From positions 310,001 to 374,000 of the forward strand of contig JBPPLN010000001.1 in NCBI GenBank assembly GCA_051920445.1: a stretch of 64,000 nucleotides of DNA, written 5' to 3'. The notes under the pieces were generated by a model. That model saw only the letters and a program-made list of their open reading frames with translations. It was not told the DNA's origin and ran no database searches. Positions 7,288 to 15,492 of this stretch are shown one piece after another (position 1 is the first letter of the stretch; each line of letters begins with the position of its first letter). The position numbers were made by a program, and so were the translations under genes. Origin of the DNA: CAG-177 sp003514385 (GTDB lineage Bacteria > Bacillota > Clostridia > Oscillospirales > Acutalibacteraceae).

Positions 7288-8268
7288 TTACGCCTTTGAC
7301 GGCACGGCGATATACTTATCGATAAAGCTCTTGACTTTCGCCTCATATGCTGCGGAGTCGGTCGGATAGCTCTCGGCATGGCCTGCGCCCTCAACGAGAA
7401 GCAGGTCCTTGTCGGTGCTGCAAGCGTCATAGAGCTCATGCACCATATATGTAGGAACGAAATCGTCCTTTGTGCCGTGGATAAAGAGCATCGGCACCTG
7501 TGCGTGGCTGACGCTCTCGACTGCGTCGACCTTTTTGAAATCGTATTTTGCGATATGTTTATTGAAGAAGTTCGCGCCGTCGAGCAGCGGAGAAGTCGGA
7601 ACATGGGCGTTTTTGAGCTGATAATCGAACTCCGCCCACGGGCTGGTATAGCCGCAGTCGGCAACGGTGAATTTGACATTCTTCGGCAGGTCGGGGTTGC
7701 CGCTCATCATCATAACGGTGGCGCAGCCCATTGAAACGCCGTGCAGGATTATCTGAATATCGCTTCCGAAAGTATCGGTCATGAATTTGAGCCACTGCAT
7801 GGCATCGCGCGACTCATGCGAGCCGAAGCCGATATATTTGCCCTCGCTCTCGCCGTGCGCCTGATGGTCGACGATAAAGACATTGAAGCCGAGATCGTGA
7901 TAGAACTTCGACATGAGTCTGAACTCGCGCTTGCCCCAGCAGCGATAGCCGTGGCTGCCGAATACATAGACATCGGAGGGCTCGTCGGCTTTGAGAAGAT
8001 AGCCCTTGAGCTTGTTTCCGTCAACGTTAGTTATGGAGTAATTTTCAAAAGTCTGATCATTGAGCCACTCCTCGCGCGGGTCGAGAAGGAACTTTTCGGG
8101 GTTGGTCTCCATCATTTTCTTTTTGGCGTTGGCATCCATCTTCCCGGGTATCTTCGAGTTGCGCGCTATTACTTCATAGAAGACAAGATAGCTCACCACG
8201 CCGAAGAGTATGCCGCAGAGCAGAAGAACCGCCGCGACGACTATTACGGTTATTTCAACAGCATTCAT
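7288..8268 (-). CDS. Membrane-anchored alpha/beta hydrolase
   Basis: 326 residues with one N-terminal membrane segment (about residues 5-30) and an alpha/beta-hydrolase domain. Visible are the oxyanion-hole region FGSHGYRCWGK, VDHQAHGESEG, the nucleophile elbow HGVSMG (Ser near residue 179), the acid in HGTKDDFVP and the catalytic histidine in GAGHAES. This is the YqkD/FrsA-like group of serine hydrolases with unknown substrates. The ATG at 8268 follows AAAGGTGAT; a longer frame to 8304 has no ribosome binding site. Single-gene unit, divergent from rhaA, with its own terminator. Confidence 0.85.
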   Translation of the reverse strand: MNAVEITVIVVAAVLLLCGILFGVVSYLVFYEVIARNSKIPGKMDANAKKKMMETNPEKFLLDPREEWLNDQTFENYSITNVDGNKLKGYLLKADEPSDVYVFGSHGYRCWGKREFRLMSKFYHDLGFNVFIVDHQAHGESEGKYIGFGSHESRDAMQWLKFMTDTFGSDIQIILHGVSMGCATVMMMSGNPDLPKNVKFTVADCGYTSPWAEFDYQLKNAHVPTSPLLDGANFFNKHIAKYDFKKVDAVESVSHAQVPMLFIHGTKDDFVPTYMVHELYDACSTDKDLLLVEGAGHAESYPTDSAAYEAKVKSFIDKYIAVPSKA

Positions 8269-8436
8269 GATTATCACCTTTCTTGAATTTGCGTGCAACG
8301 GCACGGCTTTAGTCCAACAATATTATAACGATATGTATGAAATAAGTAAAGAAAAACTTTTATGCCAAATAAGCATTGAACGAGCCGCTTTTTTGTGATA
8401 AACTTTGCTTGTGTTAAAGACAAAAGGAGGAAAAAA

Positions 8437-9678
8437 ATGAGCAGATACGAAAGCGCAAGAGAGATATATGGGTCTCTCGGCGTGGACACAGAAAAAGCTA
8501 TAGAAACGCTTCGCAGCACGGCTGTTTCGGTTCACTGCTGGCAGGGCGACGATGTTACGGGCTTCGACTCGAAGCAGGCTCTCTCCGGCGGAATACAGAC
8601 CACCGGCAACTACCTCGGCAAGGCGCGCACACCCGAAGAGCTGATGCAGGACTTCGACTTTGCGGCGAGCCTCATGCCCGGCAAGAAGAAGCTCAATCTT
8701 CACGCAAGCTATGCCATATTTGAAAACGGCGATTTCGCCGACCGCGACAAGATCGAGCCGCGCCATTTTGAAAAATGGGTCAAGTTCGCAAAGGAACGCG
8801 GCATGGGAATCGACTTCAATCCCACGTTCTTCTCGCACCCGATGGTGAAGGACAATCTCACGCTCTCGTCGCCCGACGAAGAGGTTCGCCGTTTCTGGAT
8901 AGAGCACGGCAAGAGATGCATTGAGATATCCGAATATTTTGCAAACGAGACGGGCGTACCATGTCTGATGAACATCTGGATCCCCGACGGATATAAAAAT
9001 ATCCCCGCCGACAGACTCGGTCCGCGCAAGAGATTCAAAGATTCGCTCGATGAGATACTTTCAGTTCCTTATGACAAGTCGAAAGTTTTCGTCTGCCTTG
9101 AATCAAAGGTTTTCGGGATCGGACTTGAGTCATACACAGTCGGTTCCGCCGAGTTCTGCATGAACTACGTTGCCTCAAAGGGCATCACTCCCCTCATGGA
9201 CAACGGTCACTATCACCCGACAGAAGTCGTATCGGACAAGATATCCTCGATGCTCCTGTTCAACGACCGCATCGCGCTGCACATCACGCGCGGAGTCAGA
9301 TGGGATAGCGACCATGTCGTTATTCTCGACGACGAGACGAAAGAGATAGCAAAAGAGATAGTCCGAAACGACGCGCTCGACAGAGTGTTTATAGCGACCG
9401 ACTATTTTGACGCTTCAATAAACAGGATATCAGCATGGGTCACGGGAATCAGGAGCGTTCACAAGGCGCTGCTTCTCGCACTGCTCGAGCCGAACGAGAA
9501 GATGAAAAAGCTTCAGGACGAGAGCCGCTTCACGGAGCTCATGGTACTGCAGGAGGACATGAAAACGGCGCCGTTCGGCGACATTTGGGACGAATATCTC
9601 AGGCGCGAGAATATCCCAGGCGACTATATATCAGCCATACTTGACTACGAAAAGAATACATTGGAGGCAAGAAAATGA
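8437..9678 (+). CDS. rhaA: L-rhamnose isomerase
   Basis: Converts L-rhamnose to L-rhamnulose, first step of rhamnose catabolism. 413 residues, the normal RhaA length. The N-terminus has VSVHCWQGDDVTGF, and metal-binding segments typical of RhaA are present: DFNPTFFSH, VCLESKVFG, MDNGHYHPTE and ATDYFDASINR. The ATG at 8437 is preceded by a strong AAAGGAGG (8423-8430); 14 further in-frame residues upstream overlap that site and were excluded. It overlaps rhaD by four bases (ATGA). No rhamnulokinase or rhamnose regulator is found beside it. Confidence 0.95.
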   Translation: MSRYESAREIYGSLGVDTEKAIETLRSTAVSVHCWQGDDVTGFDSKQALSGGIQTTGNYLGKARTPEELMQDFDFAASLMPGKKKLNLHASYAIFENGDFADRDKIEPRHFEKWVKFAKERGMGIDFNPTFFSHPMVKDNLTLSSPDEEVRRFWIEHGKRCIEISEYFANETGVPCLMNIWIPDGYKNIPADRLGPRKRFKDSLDEILSVPYDKSKVFVCLESKVFGIGLESYTVGSAEFCMNYVASKGITPLMDNGHYHPTEVVSDKISSMLLFNDRIALHITRGVRWDSDHVVILDDETKEIAKEIVRNDALDRVFIATDYFDASINRISAWVTGIRSVHKALLLALLEPNEKMKKLQDESRFTELMVLQEDMKTAPFGDIWDEYLRRENIPGDYISAILDYEKNTLEARK

Positions 9679-10490
9679 AAGACATTCTGACTGCGCCCTT
9701 TGTGCAGGAAATGATGCAGACCACCGCAAATATGTACCGTCTCGGCTGGGACGAGAGAAACGGCGGCAACATAAGCTATATGCTCGACGAAAAGGAAGTC
9801 GGCGAATATCTCGACCTCACAAAAGTTATCAGAACTATCCCGACCGGATTTGACGCGAAGCCGCTTATCGGCAAGATATTCATCGTCACCGGAACGGGCA
9901 AATACTTCAAAAACGTTCAGTTCGACCCCGAAAACAATCTCGGCATCATAAGAATCGCCGAGGACGGCACGACCGCCGAGCTGCTCTGGGGCTACTCCGA
10001 CGGCGGCAGATTCACAAGCGAGCTGCCCGCTCACCTGATGAGCCACATGGCGAGACTCAGCGTTGACCCCGAGAACAGAATCGTCATGCACTGCCACCCG
10101 ACGAACACGCTCGCGATGAACTATATACACGAGCTTGACGAGAAGAAGATAACCCATACGCTTTGGGAGATGTGCACCGAGTGCATCGTCGTTTTCCCGG
10201 ACGGAGTCGGCGTTCTGCCGTGGATGCTCTGCGGCACGAACAGCATCGGCGAAGCGACTGCGGAAAAGATGAAGGAATTCCGCCTCGTCATCTGGGGAAT
10301 GCACGGAATCTACGGCGCAGGCAAGACTATGGACGAGACTTTCGGTCTTATTGAGACAGTCGAAAAGGCGGCGCAGATATATATGCTCACCGCGCACATG
10401 CCGAGGATAAATACTATAAAAGACAGCGAGATGCAGGAGCTCGCCGAGTTCTTCGGAGTCAAATACAGAAAAGATTTTCTGAATCTGTAA
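9675..10490 (+). CDS. rhaD: Rhamnulose-1-phosphate aldolase
   Basis: Class II zinc aldolase giving dihydroxyacetone phosphate and lactaldehyde. 271 residues, as expected. The ERNGGNIS loop near residue 28 binds the phosphate, MHCHPTN and GMHGIYG supply three histidine zinc ligands, and a TSELPAHL segment carries a catalytic acid. It starts within the rhaA stop (ATGA) and is followed by a terminator. The kinase that makes its substrate is absent from the neighbourhood. Confidence 0.95.
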   Translation: MKDILTAPFVQEMMQTTANMYRLGWDERNGGNISYMLDEKEVGEYLDLTKVIRTIPTGFDAKPLIGKIFIVTGTGKYFKNVQFDPENNLGIIRIAEDGTTAELLWGYSDGGRFTSELPAHLMSHMARLSVDPENRIVMHCHPTNTLAMNYIHELDEKKITHTLWEMCTECIVVFPDGVGVLPWMLCGTNSIGEATAEKMKEFRLVIWGMHGIYGAGKTMDETFGLIETVEKAAQIYMLTAHMPRINTIKDSEMQELAEFFGVKYRKDFLNL

Positions 10491-10499
10491 AATACAAGT

Positions 10500-10532
10500 G
10501 CAAGCCGCATTCTACAGTGCGGCTTGCTTCTA
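10500..10532 (+). terminator. Intrinsic terminator after rhaD
   Basis: GCAAGCCGCA (10500-10509) and TGCGGCTTGC (10518-10527) form a perfect 10-bp stem, then TTCTATAA. Confidence 0.7.
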
Positions 10533-10545
10533 TAAGAGGTACTGA

Positions 10546-11067
10546 ATGGACAGAGCGAAAAAAGTTTTCCGCAATCCCCTTTTTATGATAGCCGCAGGCG
10601 CAGTCTTCGGCATACTGGCAAAGTACGGCGACATAGCCTATGCGAACAGCATATTTTCATATTTCGGTCTGCTGACCTCCGGGTTTGCGATATGGCTCGT
10701 TATCGGAACGGCGATAATTTATATTTCAAACAGCCGCAAGCAGCTGTCTGTGCTTTTGTCGTCGTTCATGCTGCCGATGCTGCTGGCATATTATCTTTTT
10801 TCCGTTTTTGTCGTAAAATACTTCAACATAAAAATCGCGCTGTTTTGGTGCGCGGCTTTTGCGGGTTCGCTCATAATCGGGAACATTATTTTCCCCAAGC
10901 GCTATACAAAGTTATTCGAAGCTCTGTTCATTATTGCGTCGGTCATTTTTATTATATTGGACGCTATAATTATAAACGGAGTGAATATCCTGCTGATTCT
11001 TTGCGAGTCTGCGCTTTGCATTATTGCAACAATATTGATAAGCAGAAAGATAAAACACAAAAGCTGA
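10546..11067 (+). CDS. Small multi-pass membrane protein of unknown function
   Basis: 173 residues, mostly hydrophobic, with about five predicted membrane spans (near residues 12-30, 40-60, 68-92, 98-115 and 122-165) and a basic C-terminal tail. I do not recognise the family. Base composition is more AT-rich than rhaA/rhaD. It has only AGAGGT as a weak ribosome binding site and lies just after the rhaD terminator, so it may be read at low level from that operon. An efficient hairpin terminator follows. Confidence 0.6.
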   Translation: MDRAKKVFRNPLFMIAAGAVFGILAKYGDIAYANSIFSYFGLLTSGFAIWLVIGTAIIYISNSRKQLSVLLSSFMLPMLLAYYLFSVFVVKYFNIKIALFWCAAFAGSLIIGNIIFPKRYTKLFEALFIIASVIFIILDAIIINGVNILLILCESALCIIATILISRKIKHKS

Positions 11068-11080
11068 ATAAATAAAACAA

Positions 11081-11117
11081 GCGACCGTCAGGATTTATCC
11101 CGGCGGTCGTTTTTGTT
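11081..11117. terminator. Bidirectional terminator between the membrane protein gene and rrf2
   Basis: GCGACCGTCAGG and CCGGCGGTCG form a stem with a TTTTTG tail on the plus strand. On the minus strand the same stem is followed by CTTGTTTTATTT, so it also ends the nifS-iscU-rrf2 transcript. Confidence 0.75.
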
Positions 11118-11523
11118 ATTTAATCATCAGGTCGGCTATTGTTATGCCGTCGAAAAAATCGTTGATGAGTTTATCGAGCTTCGTCCACATCGCGCGGGTG
11201 CGGCACGAGCCGGCATTCTCGCATGGATCGCAGCCGCCCTCGACGCACGAGACGGGAGCGAGCGAGCCCTCAGTGAGCTTCAGAATCTCGCTGACTCTAT
11301 ATTCCTCCGGCTTTCTTTTCAGGCGGTAGCCGCCGCCTTTTCCGTGCGCGCCCTCGACAAGCCCCGCTTTCGAGAGCGTTGTCATAATACTTTCGAGATA
11401 TTTGAGCGAGAGCTCTTCGCGCTCGGCAATCTCCTTGAGCGGGATAAAAGCGCCGTTCTTTTCATTTTCGGCAAGATCCGCCATGACGCGCAGGGCGTAT
11501 CTGCCGCGGCTTGATACCATCAT
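11116..11523 (-). CDS. Rrf2 family transcriptional regulator, IscR-like
   Basis: 135-residue winged-helix repressor. The N-terminus SSRGRYALRVMADLA and the recognition helix segment LSLKYLESIMTTLSKAGLV are typical. A cysteine cluster, C-x5-C-x2-C-x5-C (SCVEGGCDPCENAGSC), is placed as in IscR proteins that bind an Fe-S cluster. The start is one of two adjacent ATG codons at 11523 and 11520, four bases after the iscU stop and without a clear ribosome binding site, so translation is probably coupled to iscU. It is last in nifS-iscU-rrf2, whereas IscR genes usually come first. Autoregulation through the palindrome at 13263-13287 is inferred. Confidence 0.85.
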   Translation of the reverse strand: MMVSSRGRYALRVMADLAENEKNGAFIPLKEIAEREELSLKYLESIMTTLSKAGLVEGAHGKGGGYRLKRKPEEYRVSEILKLTEGSLAPVSCVEGGCDPCENAGSCRTRAMWTKLDKLINDFFDGITIADLMIK

Positions 11524-11527
11524 AGTT

Positions 11528-11968
11528 TTACACCATGCGGCAGCCGCAGCTCTCGCAGTCCTCGCACTCGGGGAACTTGCTGTGGTCATACTCGATGCCG
11601 TTCTTGTCGTAATAATCCTTGACGGCGGACTTTATAGCCTCTTCGGCGAGCACAGAGCAGTGCAGCTTGTGCGCAGGGAGTCCGTCAAGCTCATCGACGA
11701 CCTGCTTGTTTGTGACGGCAAGCGCCTCGTCAATAGTCTTGCCCTTTATAAGCTCGGTAGCCATGGAGGACGAAGCTATTGCGCTCGCGCAGCCGAAAGT
11801 CTCGAACTTGACATCGTCGATTTTTCCGTCTTTTATCTTGAGATACATCTTCATTATATCGCCGCACTTCGCGTTGCCGACCTCGCCGACACCGTCCGCA
11901 TCGGCAATCTCGCCGACATTGCGCGGATTCATGAAATGATCCATAACCTTATCGCTGTATAATGCCAT
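11528..11968 (-). CDS. Iron-sulfur cluster assembly scaffold IscU/NifU-like
   Basis: 146-residue scaffold on which [2Fe-2S] and [4Fe-4S] clusters are assembled with sulfur from NifS. The three conserved cysteines are C35 (GNAKCGD, with the stabilising Asp37), C60 (TFGCAS) and C104 (HCSVLAEEA). The C-terminus carries an additional cysteine-rich tail (C-x2-C-x2-C-x-C), as in clostridial NifU-like scaffolds. Good ribosome binding site GAGGAG. It follows nifS by 15 bases. Confidence 0.95.
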   Translation of the reverse strand: MALYSDKVMDHFMNPRNVGEIADADGVGEVGNAKCGDIMKMYLKIKDGKIDDVKFETFGCASAIASSSMATELIKGKTIDEALAVTNKQVVDELDGLPAHKLHCSVLAEEAIKSAVKDYYDKNGIEYDHSKFPECEDCESCGCRMV

Positions 11969-11983
11969 TTTGAATTACTCCTC

Positions 11984-13174
11984 TCAGAAAGTGAATTTTC
12001 TCTCGCCGCTCAGAAGCTCTTTCCACACGGGCGAAAGATCTCTGAGATATTTGACGACCTTGGTGGTCTCTTCGATTATATAATCGACCTCTTCCTGCGT
12101 GTTCTCCTCGCTGAGTGTCAGGCGCAGAGAGCCGTGGGCAACCTCATGCGGACGGCCGATAGCGAGAAGCACATGGCTCGGATCGAGCGAGCCCGAGGTG
12201 CAGGCGGAGCCGGAGGAAGCGCATATGCCCTTTGCATCGAGCAGAAGCAAGAGCGACTCGCCCTCGATACCCTCGAAGCAGAAGCTGACATTGCCGGGCA
12301 GACGCTTTGTGCGGTCGCCGTTCAATGCGCTGTGCGGTATCTTTTCAAGACCCTCTATAAGCCTGTCGCGCAGAGCGGACACTTTCTCGGCGTTGGCATC
12401 GATATTGGCGTTCGCCTCTTTGAGAGCCGCGACCATGCCGACGATACCGGGGATATTCTCGGTGCCTGCACGCTTGCCGCGCTCCTGCGCGCCGCCCTCG
12501 ATGATATTCGTCAGTCTGACACCCTTGCTGGCATAGAGAAGTCCGACACCCTTGGGTCCGTGGAACTTATGAGCCGAGAGGGAGAGCATATCGATATTCT
12601 CTTCCTTGACGTTTATATGGACATGACCGACAGCCTGAACGGCATCGGTATGGAAGATAACGCCCTTTTCTTTACATACAGCACCTATCTCGGCGATGGG
12701 CTGGATGCTGCCGATCTCGTTGTTTGCGTACATAACGGACACAAGGCAAGTGTCCTCGCGGATAGCGTCGGCGACCTGCTGAGCCGAGACCATGCCGTTT
12801 TCATGCACATCGAGGAGCGTCACTTCAAAGCCCTCTTTTTCGAGCTTCTTGAGCGTATGCAGAATCGCATGATGCTCGAACGCGGTGGAGATTATATGCT
12901 TCTTGCCCTTTCTTGCGCCGATAGCCGCCGCGGAGACGAGCGCCTGGTTATCAGCCTCGCTGCCGCCGGAGGTGAATGTTATTTCATTGGGCTCGCAGCC
13001 GAGAACCTCGGCCGCCTCTTCGCGCGCCTTTCTCAGCGCGTCCGCCGCAGCCTGTCCGACGGAATGGAGGCTCGACGGGTTACCGTAGATCTTGTCCATA
13101 TACGGCAGCATCGCTTCTATTGCTGTGCGGCTCGTCTTTGTCGTGGCCGCGTTATCAACATAGATAGTGGTCAT
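11984..13174 (-). CDS. nifS: Cysteine desulfurase NifS/IscS type
   Basis: PLP-dependent enzyme that takes sulfur from cysteine for Fe-S assembly. 396 residues. Visible are YVDNAATT at the N-terminus, TSGGSEADNQ, HTDAVQAVGH for the cofactor, SLSAHKFHGPKG with the Schiff-base lysine, and the catalytic cysteine in SSGSACTSG. It is the first gene of the operon with iscU and rrf2, behind a near-consensus promoter that carries a palindrome. AGAGGAG precedes the ATG by 11 bases. Confidence 0.95.
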   Translation of the reverse strand: MTTIYVDNAATTKTSRTAIEAMLPYMDKIYGNPSSLHSVGQAAADALRKAREEAAEVLGCEPNEITFTSGGSEADNQALVSAAAIGARKGKKHIISTAFEHHAILHTLKKLEKEGFEVTLLDVHENGMVSAQQVADAIREDTCLVSVMYANNEIGSIQPIAEIGAVCKEKGVIFHTDAVQAVGHVHINVKEENIDMLSLSAHKFHGPKGVGLLYASKGVRLTNIIEGGAQERGKRAGTENIPGIVGMVAALKEANANIDANAEKVSALRDRLIEGLEKIPHSALNGDRTKRLPGNVSFCFEGIEGESLLLLLDAKGICASSGSACTSGSLDPSHVLLAIGRPHEVAHGSLRLTLSEENTQEEVDYIIEETTKVVKYLRDLSPVWKELLSGERKFTF

Positions 13175-13254
13175 TTATATCAGAACTCCTCTCAATAATC
13201 AAGTATGTTCACAGGAAAACAAATCATTCGACCCGTTCCCCCGATTCCGCAACG

Positions 13255-13283
13255 ATTATATACCTATTTACATACTATGTCAA
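13255..13283 (-). promoter_or_regulatory. Near-consensus sigma-A promoter of nifS-iscU-rrf2
   Basis: Minus strand: TTGACA (13283-13278), 17 bases, TATAAT (13260-13255). This is the best consensus match in the window and implies strong transcription unless repressed. Confidence 0.85.
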
Positions 13284-13287
13284 TAGG
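13263..13287. promoter_or_regulatory. Palindromic operator over the nifS promoter, candidate Rrf2/IscR site
   Basis: A 25-bp near-perfect inverted repeat, arms CCTATT and AATAGG with inner ACAT/ATGT around a three-base centre, covers the -35 and the spacer. Size and position suit a dimeric repressor. The Rrf2 protein of the same operon is the obvious candidate, by inference. Confidence 0.6.
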
Positions 13288-13293
13288 TTGAAT

Positions 13294-13332
13294 AAAAAAG
13301 ATACAGAGCAGAGGACAACTCCCCTGCTCTGT
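13294..13332 (-). terminator. Intrinsic terminator after the lysophospholipase-like gene
   Basis: Minus strand: ACAGAGCAG (13332-13324) pairs with CTGCTCTGT (13311-13303), followed by ATCTTTTTTATT. It separates this gene from the nifS promoter. Confidence 0.8.
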
Positions 13333-13344
13333 GAATTAAAATTT

Positions 13345-14298
13345 TTATTCTGCTTTCTTTGCGCCGTTTTCGAGAGCCGCATCAGCCCACGCTGCGATAT
13401 AATCCTCGACCTCGTCGCGGTTTGTCTCGTTGAGAATCTCATGTCTGTCGCCGTCAAAGAGCTTGAGGGTGACATCGTGGCCTGTAGCCTTGAGATCCTC
13501 GGCGACCTGAGTCACGCCCTTTGAATAATCGCCGACGGGATCCATTGAACCGGAGACGACGAGAACCGGGATATCGGTAGAGAGCTGCTCATACCAGTCC
13601 TTGCCGGAGACGGAATTGAGGACAGAGAACAGGTCTTTATAGCCTGCCGCGCTGAAGAGGAAGCCGCAGTATTTATCGTCGATATACTTCTGAACCTCGT
13701 CCTCGTCTCTGGTGAGCCAATCGAACTCGGTCTTGACATTGTCGAACTTCTTGTTGTAGTTGCCGAAAGCGAGATTGTTGATAAACTCGCTCTTATGACG
13801 GCTGCCGCGGCTCTTGCCGACGAAGCTTGCAAGCTTTATGGCGATAGGTGCGGCGGGATTCTTTCCGCTTGTGCCGCAGAAGATAGCCGCCTGAACATCG
13901 TTATATTTAGCGGTATAGTTTCTTGCGATGAACGAGCCCATACTGTGACCGAAGAATACGACGGGCTTGCCGGGATACTCCTCGCGGGCGATATCGGTAA
14001 GCGAGCGGCAGTCGATGACAAAATCTCTCCAGCCGTCCTTCTCGCCGAAATAGCCGAGGTCATCGTCGGACGCGACGGACTTGCCGTGGCCGATATGATC
14101 CTGCGCAAAAACGGCATAGCCGTGCTCGCAGAGCTTCTTTGCAAAGCGGGCGTAACGCTCGCCGTGCTCCGCCATGCCGTGGGTTATCTGGAATATAGCC
14201 TTGACGCTGTCCTTATCCGCGGGCGCCCAGCTGCGCGCGTAGATATCGCAAAGACCTGTTGCGGATTTAAATGAATATTCTTTTCTTACGATTTCCAT
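13345..14298 (-). CDS. Alpha/beta hydrolase, lysophospholipase / monoacylglycerol lipase family
   Basis: 317 residues without signal peptide. Motifs: THGMAEHGERY (the HGMAEH oxyanion-hole signature of this family), AQDHIGHGKS, nucleophile elbow GHSMGS with Ser near residue 118, acid in SGSMDPVGDY and histidine in DGDRHEILNE. It probably hydrolyses lysophospholipids or monoacylglycerols in the cytosol. Single-gene unit with GGAGG upstream, a promoter at 14366-14393 and a terminator. Confidence 0.85.
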   Translation of the reverse strand: MEIVRKEYSFKSATGLCDIYARSWAPADKDSVKAIFQITHGMAEHGERYARFAKKLCEHGYAVFAQDHIGHGKSVASDDDLGYFGEKDGWRDFVIDCRSLTDIAREEYPGKPVVFFGHSMGSFIARNYTAKYNDVQAAIFCGTSGKNPAAPIAIKLASFVGKSRGSRHKSEFINNLAFGNYNKKFDNVKTEFDWLTRDEDEVQKYIDDKYCGFLFSAAGYKDLFSVLNSVSGKDWYEQLSTDIPVLVVSGSMDPVGDYSKGVTQVAEDLKATGHDVTLKLFDGDRHEILNETNRDEVEDYIAAWADAALENGAKKAE

Positions 14299-14365
14299 GA
14301 TAAATTAAGCCTCCGATTTTACGGTGATCTTTAATACAAGACCGAAACGATCTCCTATATGTGAT

Positions 14366-14393
14366 ATTATAACATACTATAAACAAATTGTAA
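14366..14393 (-). promoter_or_regulatory. Promoter of the lysophospholipase-like gene
   Basis: Minus strand: TTACAA (14393-14388), 16 bases, TATAAT (14371-14366). A 9-bp inverted repeat (TTTTGTAAG at 14397-14405 and CTTACAAAA at 14430-14438) lies just upstream of the -35. Confidence 0.55.
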
Positions 14394-14496
14394 TCCTTTT
14401 GTAAGGAAATAAGCGAAAAGTCTACATATCTTACAAAATAAGCGGAGTTTGTTTGTGCACTATACACAAGTATACGGTTGCTGCGGTTATCGCTGC

Positions 14497-14555
14497 GATT
14501 TTGACACCGATTTTACAAAAAACGGCTTTTTGATTTTACAACGCTTTCGTATGAT
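14497..14555 (+). promoter_or_regulatory. Candidate Pho box and promoter of the pst operon
   Basis: Three copies of GATTTT(G)ACA start at 14497, 14509 and 14532, about one and two helix turns apart. They end ten bases before TATGAT (14550-14555) and no good -35 is present. Direct repeats replacing the -35 are the usual arrangement for PhoB/PhoP-activated promoters. Binding by the PhoP encoded at 18660 is inferred. Confidence 0.55.
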
Positions 14556-14608
14556 GTAAGCGTAGGGTTTGCGCCCGACAAAAACTCGATGTTAAGGAGA
14601 GAAAACTT

Positions 14609-15424
14609 ATGAAAAAGATTATCTGCGTTTTGTCCGCCGCTCTCGCTGTGCTTCTCATATTCGCCGCCTGCTCAAAGGGCGGACAGGAGACGCCCAAGAC
14701 CGTATCGACCGACGGCTCCACCTCGATGGAGGAGGTTATCGGCGCACTCGGCGAGTCCTTTACGAAGAACAACGACGGCACAAAGTTCACATACAACCCG
14801 ACAGGCTCGGGCTCCGGCATAACCGCCGTGCTTGAGGGACGCTGCGACATAGGACTTTCGAGCCGTGCGCTCAAGGATGAGGAAAAAGCAAAGGGACTCA
14901 AAGAGACCACCATCGCTCTTGACGGAATAGCTATTATCGTAAATTCCTCAAACGCCGTATCCGATCTCACCGTTGAACAGATAGCCAAGATATACACCGG
15001 CGAGATAACCAACTGGAAGGAGCTCGGCGGAAAAGACAGCGAAATCGTTCTTATAGGCCGCGAGGCGGGAAGCGGAACAAGAGACGGCTTCGAGTCGGCA
15101 ACCGGCACAAAGGACAAGTGCAAATACCGCCAGCAGCTGACCTCGACCGGCGACGTTATCGCAACGGTAGCGCAGAACCCCAACGCCATAGGCTACGCTT
15201 CTCTCGCCGCCGCAAAGGACACTGTAAAGGCGCTCAAGGTAAACGGAGTTGCTCCGAGCGAGGCCACCGTCAAGGACGGCAGCTACAAAATTCAGCGTCC
15301 GTTCGTCTTCGTTACCAAGGACGGCACAGAGCTCTCTCAGACGGCTCAGAAATTTTTCGACTACGCAACCTCCAAGGAGGCCGCGGAGATAATCTCCAAG
15401 GCAGGCGCAGTACCCGCAGCGTAA
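14609..15424 (+). CDS. pstS: Phosphate ABC transporter substrate-binding lipoprotein PstS
   Basis: 271-residue lipoprotein with a signal ending in the lipobox F-A-A-C20 or 21. The phosphate-binding residues lie in STDGSTSMEEVI and in TGSGSGITAVLEGRCDIGLSSR, and GREAGSGTRDGFE is the third ligand loop. It is the extracellular phosphate receptor of the high-affinity PstSCAB importer. AAGGAG precedes the start. First gene of the pst-pho operon, separated from pstC by a hairpin that should reduce downstream transcription so that PstS is in excess. Confidence 0.95.
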   Translation: MKKIICVLSAALAVLLIFAACSKGGQETPKTVSTDGSTSMEEVIGALGESFTKNNDGTKFTYNPTGSGSGITAVLEGRCDIGLSSRALKDEEKAKGLKETTIALDGIAIIVNSSNAVSDLTVEQIAKIYTGEITNWKELGGKDSEIVLIGREAGSGTRDGFESATGTKDKCKYRQQLTSTGDVIATVAQNPNAIGYASLAAAKDTVKALKVNGVAPSEATVKDGSYKIQRPFVFVTKDGTELSQTAQKFFDYATSKEAAEIISKAGAVPAA

Positions 15425-15439
15425 AATCATACAGATGAA

Positions 15440-15472
15440 AAAAGAGGCAGTCTTACGGCCGCCTCTTTTATC
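15440..15472 (+). terminator. Intercistronic terminator/attenuator between pstS and pstC
   Basis: AAAAGAGGC (15440-15448) pairs with GCCTCTTTT (15461-15469), ending in TTTTATC. It sits inside the operon, so partial read-through is expected. Confidence 0.7.
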
Positions 15473-15492
15473 CCTATCCGAGAGGCGAAAAT

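Noticed and set aside
12134..13198. Plus-strand frame of 354 residues opposite nifS
   Set aside because: Antisense to a full-length cysteine desulfurase with intact PLP lysine and active cysteine.
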